A DNA stretch of 64,000 bases, taken from contig CP141146.1 of assembly GCA_035235625.1 (NCBI GenBank), positions 10,596,501 to 10,660,500 of the forward strand, given 5' to 3'. The notes below the pieces were generated by a model. The model was not told the origin of the DNA and searched no databases. It saw only the letters and a list, made by a program, of their open reading frames with translations. Both the position numbers and the translations under genes were made by a program. Shown in pieces: positions 10,996 through 21,220 of the stretch. Every line of letters begins with the position of its first letter. Position 1 is the first letter of the stretch. Source of the stretch: Saururus chinensis. Taxonomy: Eukaryota; Streptophyta; Magnoliopsida; Piperales; Saururaceae.

Positions 10996-13134
10996 ATGTT
11001 GGTATTTATGAAGCATGCTTAAGGATTATGTGGAATTACATGATTATGGTTAGACATGTTAGCATTGTTTATCTTAAATCTATGGTTGATGAAATTCTTA
11101 TGTTCTAGGCATGTTTCCAGCAAGGTTATTGTATGACAATGATATGATATGTCATCTTATAATATGAATGAATTGTGGGTGAATGGTGATATCATGTTCT
11201 AACTTCACGTGTAGAATAATTATGCTTGTAAGAGTTGAGCATTTGATTTCATATGAATGGAATGATGATTTACGATAGATTTCACCCATGATTTCAGTTG
11301 GTAATTATGATTAGATTTTATCAAAGTATGTGTGTATTGCCTTATGAGCTATTGTCAAAGCATGACCATGTGCTTAGGAATGTATGAACACACACACATG
11401 TGGGGAATTTATTATGAAACCGTGGTTGTTTATAATTTGAATATGATGTATGTGGGGACTGATGAGAGCACTTTCCATGTATTGAAATTCATGTAGAGAT
11501 TGCTCACGGATGTATTATATTTGCATGCATCATGAAGCGGATTTCATGAATGAGACTTTACAGATGTTTAGCCGTGGTTGATCGATTGGATGTAATGATG
11601 TGAGATTGCATGCCAGATTAATCGATCGTGGGCTTAATCGGAACTTGGTTGGTCCGAAAGGACATGATTTCGATTTGAGTTCCTAATTGGAACATGGATC
11701 CTCCCCGGGTTGAGTTGATTGATTATGTTGCGGTTGAGATTTATTTAATATAGTCACATCTGGACCCTGAGAATCTAGAGTGGTATGCCAGCGTACACCG
11801 ACTACCACATGTTCTAGGTTTCCTTTGAGGAAATCAGACTCTCCATGTCGCTGAGATGTCCAGGATGTACACACTACTCTAGGTCTTCATGAGGAGATCG
11901 AACATCCTTGGCCAGGACTGTCTAGGGCGAGCATACCTGCTCTAGTTTTCTGAAAGGAAATTAGACTTCTCTTGTGGATTGATGTCCAGGTTGGGTTAAG
12001 GCCCTAGGATGTAGGAAATTAGACGATATCCAAAGTAGGTGATATGATTGTATTCCTCTCCATGATGGAGACATTCACCATTTATTGATAATGCATGTGT
12101 ATGAGATAATAGTAAGCCCATATAACACAGGTTGTGTAGGGGTATTTGCAGTTATGTGACACATGTGGATACAATTTATTATGCATGATCTTGATATAGT
12201 GTGGTTTAGACACTTGTCATGCAAGTGAGTGAGCTATGGAATGTATGAGACTTATATTTGCATGATCTGAATTATGTGTTGGAGATATTATCATGTAGGT
12301 TTATGTGATATGAATGCATGATTTGAATCGTGTGATTTTGACATTATCATGTAGGTTTATGTGATATGGTTGCATGATCAGAAAGTGTGTGAGAGACACT
12401 TCTCATGTGGTTTATGTGTGATATTATACTTGATATTATTAGATAAGGATCATTACTTATGCAGGATGGATCCAAAGTCATGACATGACTATTTATTCCC
12501 TGGCTTGATATATGTGTTATATGCATGCTAGGGGATGATCAGAAAAGGGTATATCATGTCATTTATGGATCTGAATTACCATATTGTTATGTTGTGACGA
12601 TCTTTCTGATTTTGTCGTCATAATCAAACCATTACTGAGTTTTGTACTTACCCCGTTTTGTGTTTTGTTTTGGGGCTGCATGGCACGACGTGCAGACACA
12701 CAGGATACTTTATACGAGGGATGACCTGAGTATCCATGAGATTAGCTTTCATTACATTCTAATGGTGTTTTACTTTCTAATTTTCTCATTGTTGTCACTT
12801 GAGAACGTTATGTGGTGGATTTTGTATGTTACTCGTGTTTATTTATTGTTGTTAGACATCTCTGAACTTTTCATATGTTTGAGCCATGTGAAGGCTCCAG
12901 AGATTGTGATGTGGGTTGTGTGAGGATGATTATGATGACTTATGTTATTATCCTATTTATCCTTATTACTCTTGCTCAAAGTATGTGATGTGCACTACTC
13001 CGTTAGTTGAATCGCCCGTTAGAGGGGCTAAGTCTTCCACAAATTCATTAATCTCTTTAAATTCCATCGCCCCTACACGCTAACCGGCCCTTCGACCAGG
13101 TTCGGCTAGGGTCGGGCGGAGCTGGGGCATGACA
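10996..13134 (-). mobile_element. Long-LTR family piece, reverse orientation, with intact outer end
   Basis: Read on the minus strand it starts at 13,134 with TGTCATGCCCCAGC, the LTR start, and runs about 2.1 kb into the LTR before breaking at 10,996. It mirrors 10,130-10,995 (its 12,060-12,990 part) and 13,135-13,940 (its 10,996-11,780 part). The result is a large imperfect palindrome. Confidence 0.7.
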
Positions 13135-14794
13135 TGTACCACCTTGGGTGCTCAGTGTCCAGGTTTGACTATCTCAAGAATCTCAACTGCAAGACAAGTA
13201 CACAACTCATCTCCACATAACTCAAGTCGACTCAACCTGGGGAGTATCTATGTTCCACTAAGGAACTCAAATCGAAATCATGTCCTTTGGGACCAGCCAA
13301 GTTCCGATTAAGCTCACGATCGATTAATTCGGCATGCAATCTCACATCATTACACCCAATCGATCAACCACAGCTAAACATCGGTAAAGTCTCATTTACG
13401 AAATCTGCTTCATAATGCATGCAACATTATACATATATGAGCAATCTCTACGTGAATTCCATCACATGGAATATGCTCCCATCAGTCCCCACATGCATCA
13501 TATTCGAGTAATAAGCAACCACGATTTCATAATAAATTCCCCACATGTGTGTGTGTTCATATATTCCTAAGTACATGACCATGCTTTGACAATAGCTCAC
13601 AAGGCACTACACACATGCTTTGATAAAATCTACACATAGTTCCTAACTAAAAACTGTTGGTGAAATCCATCAGAAACTGCCATTCCAATCATGTGAAATC
13701 CAATGCTCAATTCCTACAAGCATATTTAATCCACACATGAAACTAGAACATAGCATCACCATTCACCCACAATTTATTCATACTATAGGAAGACACATTA
13801 GTTCATTGTCATACAATAACCTTGCTAGAAACATGCTTAACATAAGAAAATCATCAACTATGGATTCAAGGATTCAATACTAACATGTCTAACCATCAAC
13901 ATGTACTTCCACATAATTCTTAAACATGCTCCATAATTCCTGTAACACCCCGACCCGATAAACCCGACCGGGACCGGGGGTTGGCTCGGGCGACAAAATC
14001 GGAATTCATAAAATCAGCGGAAAAATTAAAACCGACTGACCAGGAGCTGCAGACTCTAAGTGTGAGAGTCATAACATTCTTCTACGCACTACGAGCTTTA
14101 GTGCTTCGTTGCGCGTAGGTCAGAACAAACCTATTTTTATAACTAATTTGGATCAGGCCAACGTTATTTATCTTTGGTTGCCTAAGTACATATTGGATAC
14201 CATCTCTAACGTTATTCCAATATGATCAGATCCGAACGTAGTTCTGCCCAATGGCTAATACATGCATTAGGCATCACAAAATCTTATACGTTAAAATACG
14301 TATATCTTTATATCCGAATAATCATTCAGAATCTAACGAAAATCTCATAAAACATCAGAGTTGAACGAAAGCCAGTAAATCAGTGGAATACACATCTCAC
14401 ATAGGTGAACAAACACAATCACACCTCCCACTCTATCATAGAGTGGAGTAGAACACACTACAACATATGTTGGATCATATCAGATCCTATTAGATTGGAG
14501 TATGTCAAATCACAATAGAGCATTTTCGAGTAATTTGGATCACAACAAAATATATCAAAGTAGATCAAATAGGAACATATAAGCATATATCAGATCGTGG
14601 CAAATTATATATCTTAATTAGTATATTACTAATTAAAATATGCATGCACATAAATCATATTAAATTAGAAGGTCAGAAAAGCATACTCCCCTGCAGTTCC
14701 GGAAGTGGCTACATTCGAAGTTGCTTGTTTCCTCAGAGCGTCCTCTCTTTTTGATCCGGAGACGGCGGCAGAACCTCATTTCACCATTCACGTG

Positions 14795-16455
14795 CTCATA
14801 GGCGGTGGACAGAACCTCCCATTAGCCGAAGACACCTTACCCTTTTCGTGCTCGTAGGCAGTGGACAGATTCTCCCCTTACCCGGAGTCACTTTACCATT
14901 TCCGCGCCCGTAGGCGGCGGACAAAACCTCCCCTTACCCGGAGATACTTTATCCTTTCTGCGCTCGTAGGCGGCAGACAGAACCTCCCCTTACCCGGAGA
15001 CACTTTTACCCTTTCTGCATACGTAGGCGGACAGAACCTCCCCTTACCCGGAGACACTTTACCCTTTCCGCACCCTGATAAGTATAATTTATACGTTATT
15101 TTACCCTTAATTATTCTATTTTCTAGTCTCATTTAAGAGTTAATATAGGTTAAATAATTAGAAATTAAATTTAATTAGGTTAGAAAAAGCTTCCATGATG
15201 TTTTGAATTAAATTGGCTTATTTTGCAGATTCTTCATTGGCGTTCGAATGGCCTCACTTACCGTTCGATCGGGATAACGTGATTTTGAAGAAATTTCAGT
15301 TCAAGTGTTCGAACGGGCATGCAGGGCGTTTGAACTGGATAACGCGCAGTTTCCTTATTTCAATCAATTTCGAGTTTTTTCATATTGGACTCTTTCTTAC
15401 GGATCTTATGCCTATATAAAGACATATTTGGCTTGAAATTGAGAGTGAACAAGTAGATTTTCTGAAGAGAAGAAGGAAGAAGAAGATGGAGAAAAACTCA
15501 AAGCTTTCAATGGAGATTCAAGTGCTTTCTTCTACAATGGAAGCCTAGACTTTTCTTTTACTTAGGAGTTGATGAAGCTATAGATAAGTTTTAGTTTCTT
15601 TTCTTTTTTAATTTAGATCTCAGTTGTGAATTATGACAATTGTATGATAAGGATTTCCTTTTTAATGGAAGAGCTTTTCATGTTTATTCAAATCTATGTT
15701 GATTTATTGTCTTGTAGATGATAGATTGATGTGGTTTTGATATTTGCATCAATTCTAATTTTTGTGATTTAGATGAGATGGTCATACAATAGTTTTAATG
15801 TTCAGATAATTAAGGACTTGGCTGAGTTATACTAAGATTAGACGGGTCATGCCTATAGCTATTTAGTGTAGATGATTCGTGCTATTGTCGAAGATAGTTC
15901 ATGCCATGGAAATTAATTAATAATTCTTTTTGAAGTAATTCTAGCTTGTAGCTGAGAATACTTGTTCATATTCACACTAGATTTAGATTAAAAGTTAAGG
16001 AATTGTTATGGTTCTATAGTGGATTCGATTTCCTAAGTAAATTCTATTATATTAGTCTCTTACTTTTGATATAGTTTATTCTTTCTTTTGCTTAATTAAA
16101 GTTTATGTTCTTCTTAGTTTTCAACCAACAAATTCCTCTCTAGATTTAGTAATAATTCATCTGTCCCTGAGGTTCGACAACCCTTAAATATTCATCCTAG
16201 TACAATTACCTTGTACACTTGCAAAGGGTTTAATTATAAATGATCACACCTGTAGGCGGTGGATAAAACCTCCCCTTACCCGGAGACACTTTACCCTTTC
16301 TTTGCCCGTAGGCGGCAGACAGAACCTCCCCTTACCCGGAGACACTTTACCCTTTCTGCGCCCGTTGGCGACGGACAAAACCTCCCCTTACCCGGAGACA
16401 TTACCCTTTCCGCACCCGTAAGCGGCAGACAAAACCTCTTCTTTCCCGGGACATT
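14795..16455 (+). repeat. 56-bp tandem repeat array inside the solo LTR
   Basis: About nine units of roughly 56 bp with the core CCTCCCCTTACCCGGAGACA followed by CTTTACCCTTTC and a CGTAGGCGG junction. Five units lie left of the nested LTR (14,795-15,075) and about four to its right (16,247-16,455). Units differ by a few substitutions and small indels. Confidence 0.85.
15076..16246 (+). mobile_element. Nested solo LTR, Ty3/gypsy-like (Athila/Tat-type look)
   Basis: It begins TGATAAGTATAATTTATACG and ends AATTATAAATGATCA, giving TG...CA ends. The flanks CACCC (15,071-15,075) and CACCT (16,247-16,251) are a 5-bp target duplication with one C-to-T change, which sits at a former CpG in the tandem array. 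The 3' part has the GTCCCTGAGGTTCGACAACC block typical of several plant gypsy LTRs. Length is 1,171 bp and there is no internal region. Confidence 0.75.
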
Positions 16456-18547
16456 TCCCCATATAGAGTTGCTACCTCGAAGAATTGATGCTTCCATTGC
16501 GTAGAACACCCTCGATTTAGCTAAGAACGCAGTTTGAACAGAAGGAAACGGATACAAAATGACTCTAGAAAGTTCTTCCGGAAAAATGAACGAAATGAAC
16601 TATTTATAAGAAATGGATGTGCGAGCGTGCGAAGGAGGGTAAAATTCGCGTGCACAAGCTCGCACCACATGGCGCGCTTTAATTGGACTGCCGAACTGGT
16701 CGGCACGTCTGAAATGTGCCTAATGTGCGTGTCACCGCTCTGCGTGCGACGCGCGCGGCAGCGGCGCACGTTCGTCACGCGACGCACGCGTTCACCGCAC
16801 GATCGCGCGGGACCCGCATCGTGTGGACGGCCACGATTGCATGTCCTGCGGCATGGCGGCTCGGCTTGGCACTGGCGCGGCGCGGCTCGGCTTGGCGCGG
16901 CTCTGATGACATCAGCTATTCCGTCCTTTTCTGAATTTTTTTATTATTATTTCTTTCAAATACAATTCCATCTTCAAAACGCGATAACTTTTTATCCCGA
17001 AGTCGGAATCGCACGTTCTTAGTACCGATGGACTCATATTGACGAGACCTTCGAAACTAGACCTCACATGGGTATCTTATCTCGAACTTTGAAAGTGGTC
17101 CCACCCATATGGCACATTTCCCGAGGTCGTAACTTTCGTTCCCGACTTCTGATTCACGTGTTCTTCGATTCGTTACGCTCGTTACTTTGAACACTAACCA
17201 GATACCGGAGTTTTATCCCTTAAAGCATCTTAAATTTTAACTAAAATTACATAATCACCCCTAACCCTTTTAGGTTAAGTGTAATTAGAATTCGGGGTGC
17301 CACAATTCCCATTGAAGTATGCATAGGAAATAAAATGCACAAAATCTGCTATGTAGATCGTTCGGCCTGCAAGGAATCGGCTGGCCTTAAAATCGGCATG
17401 CAATGCCATTTGACTGATTGATCGACTTGTAAGGGCAATTGATAGCCATAACGGCAAATCTGAGTCATCTTCTCCACTTTGAAAACCTAACCGAGACTCC
17501 ATCAAACAAACTTAAAACCTCCATTCAAAGCCTCAAACATCATAAAAAAATTAAATAAACCTTCTAGAATACTAAATCTACCCATTTTCTATCAAAGCCC
17601 TAAGAAATTAATACAAAAGATTAAGTTTTTACTAATCTACCATTAGAGCACTAAACATGGAATCCATTGAAGAAAACACATCAAAAACCAAGATTCAAAA
17701 CATAGCAAGCTTGAGGAATAAACTCATTACCTTTCACATCTTTTTGGGTCAGATTAGCTCCTTAATCTCCTCTGAAACCTACTCAAAAATGTGATTTTTG
17801 TTAATACCCACCTAAATTCGATTTAGAACATGAAAATCATTGGAAAAATTTTAGATCTAGAGCTTTAGGGACTCAAAAACAAAAATTTGAAAGCTAGGGT
17901 TTGAAGTATAGATGCAAATCAATGACTTAGTGGCTTGAAAACGAGATTAACTAATGGAGAAAGATGAGATTAGAAGAAGTTTATGAAAACCCTAATGATT
18001 AAGGAAAGATTAGGAAAAGCTCACGTCAAATCACGTTCCACTTTGGGTTAATGAGGATTAGGCCTCTTGATTCCCAGGCTCAACTTTTTTTCCAAATGGG
18101 AAAGAGGTCAGCACTTTCCTTTTATAGTAAGGAAGGGGTTAGACCTAAACAAAATTTGGGGTATAAATAAAATTTGTAACTAAAAGTGGGTAATTTGGCT
18201 ATTTAAACCCAAATTAAGTCCAAACAAATTCTAAATTTTTTTCTAATGACTTGTTTTAATGTCTTAAACATTTTGGATCAAAAACCTCAAATTCGATCGT
18301 GGGGCCTAGAGGGGGTCCTATCAAACCCTAATTTTCAAAAAATTTGAGAAAATTCCCAGAAATTCACAATTGACTTAAATTCACTTAAAACTCATAAATG
18401 TGAAGTTAATTTTGTTTAAAACCTTTGGAAACCACTTTTATTTTTTAAAAATCATCGTAATCGATCAAAAATGACTTAAACCACATAATGATGATTAAAT
18501 AATAAATAAAATTGAAAGTAAACCGGTTTAAGACAAGAGTTCTTACA

Positions 18548-19196
18548 CTAAGTAACAATGACAATTTCATTGCATGTTGATCAGGGGGCATCTTTTCATG
18601 TTTAAACTGTATGAATCTCAATTTATGAGTAGAATATATCATGGTTTTTGGAAGAAAGGTAAGGGAACCAATATGGCCTCTATTTGTTTTATTCCCAATG
18701 ATCATCGACATGGATTGCCATTACGTTAGTGACTGCATCGGTTGTTGGAGGAAAATGAACAATACTATCACCGACACATTGTAAATGTTAGTGATGATGT
18801 TGTTAGGATAGGCTTCCATAGTCTATCTATTGTCGGTAAGGGTTTGATGCATCGATGGGATGTCGATGGTCACCGGCACCTTGGCCTACACATCATGGTC
18901 ACCAATGGTGCATCGGTTCATGAATTTTAAGTATGCCTTTTGATAAAAGTATATGCTATTTATGAAATATATAATGGTATGGTTTTCACGTATGATGGAT
19001 ATATGAATACATGATAGTATGTATGTATGATATTTGGGTAAGGAAAAAGATGAATTATCCAGTGCAACGCTTTATAGAAGGTCTCGATGATCATAGAAGT
19101 TAAGAATCTTGACCATTTAAGTCTACAAGCCCTTTTGAGCTTTTGCTTCATGGCATTGATGGTGTAAGTTTAATATCCATCTAATCGACCTAATGG
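18548..19196. other. Unassigned stretch between LTR remains
   Basis: No gene is seen. It may belong to the same minus-strand LTR whose outer end is at 21,220, because the sequence on the far side of the next insertion (20,159-21,220) has LTR character, but I could not find the other terminus. Confidence 0.35.
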
Positions 19197-20158
19197 ATCA
19201 CCACATTGCCCCTAGTCCAGTTATCTAACAAAAATAAAGATTATGAGATATGGCCTCTTTGTGTAAAAAAAATTATATAGCAAAAACAATTATAACTACT
19301 ATCTATGCGCACTCACAATTAATCAATCTATCAACCCATAAAGCATAAAGCAATTAAACCATACATGAACACACAATAATTTAACATGGAAAACCCAAAC
19401 TCAGGTAAAAAACCACAACAATTCTAATACAACACTAAATCAATGCACTACTAGCAAGCAAGATAATCACATAGACAAAAGCAAACCATCAACTTTTATT
19501 TTAACTCTAACACAAACTCCTTTTGTGTAGATCTCTATAAATTCTTGTCATTGTTGGCGTTCTCCCTTCTTCTCCAATTTTTTTTTAGGTTTTGCTCTTT
19601 TCAATTTTATCCTTTATATAGGTCTTCAAAATGATTTTGGTCTTTGACTTTAATAAGGAAATAAAACCAATTCGGAATAGCTTATTTAGGGCAACTAAAA
19701 CTGTTAGCGATCGATTATTTTAAACAAACGATCGATTGTTCACTATTTTCTGAACACAATACCTTGAGCGATTAATCGATCTACGAAGTGATCGATAAAC
19801 TCTCAGCTTCATTTTACACAGGACTGATTCAGGTATCGATCGATTGTTTTTACTCTTTGTATTGTCGAGTAATCGATCGATGGTACTGTTCATTAATAGT
19901 TTTTTCCTTTTTTACCCTAAATTCATTTGAAACCCATAAAATCACTTATGAAACTTCTCCAAATGATTTTAAAATGCAAATGCGATCTAAATAAGAACAT
20001 GTCTGCTCCTATTTTTCAAGTCTATTAATTCCAAATCTGACCTGACCACAACTACATTTAATTCAATTTTAAAATTAATTACATATTCAAGGTGTCTGAC
20101 ATAATTTTAATAAATAAATTAGCCAATTAACCTAACATATGACACATATGTTCTTACA
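19197..20158 (-). mobile_element. Solo LTR, Ty1/copia-like
   Basis: On the minus strand it starts TGTAAGAACATATGTGTC at 20,158, and around 19,390 it carries GGGTTTTCCATGTTAAAT, a block familiar from copia LTR R/U5 regions. The pentamer AATGG occurs on both sides (19,192-19,196 and 20,159-20,163). The far end is not a canonical CA, so that border is less certain. Several ATCGATCGATTG words occur near 19,700-19,900. Confidence 0.5.
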
Positions 20159-21220
20159 AATGGAGCTGGGTGTTAGCTTCTGTAGAAGTTAGAAGCTAAG
20201 TGGTGTGGTGGTTCTAAATCTAGTGACGGTAGTTGGACTCCTAAATGTGATCATCGAGTCGTAGAGATCCTTGGGTTTTTCCTTTTCTTTTAGTCTGGAT
20301 GTGACTATGATAGATTGAAAAGTATGAATGTCTTGACTTGATATGTATTCTATTATTTTATCAGACATTGTTGTTTTTGCTTTACAATCTCACTGCGTAT
20401 ATTCGTATACTTAGCATCTGTTGTGGTGCAGGTATTACAAGTGAAGATCTTTTGTATCCAAGGTCACGCAGGTCGTAATGTGGACTCCTCTTGTTGCTTA
20501 GTTTCTCCTCTTCTTATATTAATTCTTATTAGGCACATGACTGTGCCATTTATTTCTATTATTAATTTAAATTGTGGAATGACAAACAAGTGCCCCTGTT
20601 TTAAAACCCGGACTGGACCGGCCTGTCCCGATTCAACCGGACCCAAAAAATCCGGTCCGGGTCATGTTATTTTCCAGGTTAGTTGACCTGCCACTATAGA
20701 AAAAATTTTATGTTTGGATGGGGATTCGAACTCTTTTGTCTTAAAGCCGTTGCATGCCTTTCCCACTAGTCTATAGCAATTTTGGTGTACACATTTTTAT
20801 TTCTGCCTTATTTACATGTTTATCTACTTTATAATCTATCAGGAAAAATATATGAAAAATTTGAGCGCTCCAGGGTTACATTGATTTTGTGCAAATATTT
20901 ATACTTAACATTATATTTAAAGTATATTCAAAAAATGGGTCAACCCAGGTTGAACCTATTTAACCCGGCTCGGTGACCAATCAAGGTCGATGGCCAGGCC
21001 GGGTTTTAAAACACTGACAAATGCCCAATAGTACATCCTATAAATATTAGATTACTCACTTGTATGGGATTGTGAAAGCAAGTAATTATGATCCTAATCA
21101 TTTTATTGTTTATTTCAAATATTCGATATTTAAAATTATTTTGTCGCATCAAGCTCTAGATTTCTTGCATTTTTCTAAAAGAAAATATAAATGTGCATAG
21201 GTAAAATTGGGGGTGTGACA
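20159..21220 (-). mobile_element. LTR-like stretch with TGTCACACCCCC terminus
   Basis: Read on the minus strand the sequence begins TGTCACACCCCCAATTTTAC at 21,220, a start typical of long gypsy LTRs. It hosts the MITE at 20,594-21,016 and abuts the copia-like solo LTR. No coding region was found and the other end is not located. Confidence 0.4.
20594..21016. mobile_element. hAT-superfamily MITE (423 bp)
   Basis: Terminal inverted repeats are CCCTGTTTTAAAACCCGG at the left and CAGTGTTTTAAAACCCGG on the complement at the right. The 8-bp flanks ACAAGTGC (20,586-20,593) and ACAAATGC (21,017-21,024) match at seven of eight positions, the duplication length of hAT elements. The tract is rich in CCGGTCCGG-type words near the ends. 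Non-autonomous, no coding capacity. Confidence 0.85.

Larger units (their letters stand above)
13941..17304 (-). mobile_element. Solo LTR, Ty3/gypsy-like, with nested second solo LTR
   Basis: The plus-strand ends are TGTAACACCCCGACCC at 13,941 and GGGGTGCCACA at 17,304. The 5-bp target duplication ATTCC flanks it exactly (13,936-13,940 and 17,305-17,309). Minus the 1,171-bp nested element and its duplicated target, the LTR is about 2.2 kb. It contains a 56-bp tandem array and a CpG-dense block near 16,620-16,910. No coding region is present, so it is a solo LTR left by recombination. Exact target copies and many retained CpGs argue for a fairly young insertion. Confidence 0.8.
13135..18547 (+). 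mobile_element. Long-LTR family piece, forward orientation, carrying a nested solo LTR
   Basis: The piece resumes the family at an internal point (ATCTCAAGAATCTCAACTGC corresponds to about 30,255 in the fuller copy), is interrupted by 13,941-17,304, and continues to a terminal TTCTTACA at 18,547. It aligns with 30,230-33,219. With the pieces at 10,130 and 10,996 it forms one rearranged LTR locus. No gag-pol coding region adjoins it. Confidence 0.7.

Noticed and set aside
14795-16455. CRISPR-like spaced repeats
   Set aside because: The units are contiguous 56-bp tandem repeats without unique spacers, inside a plant LTR.
16534-17022. 162-codon frame in GC-rich DNA
   Set aside because: It lies in the CpG-dense part of a solo LTR; GC-rich composition alone makes long frames on both strands, and no family is recognisable.
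20724-20736. GGGATTCGAACTC, like a tRNA T-arm/B box
   Set aside because: It sits inside the hAT MITE, with no acceptor stem, A box or cloverleaf around it, so no tRNA or SINE is called.
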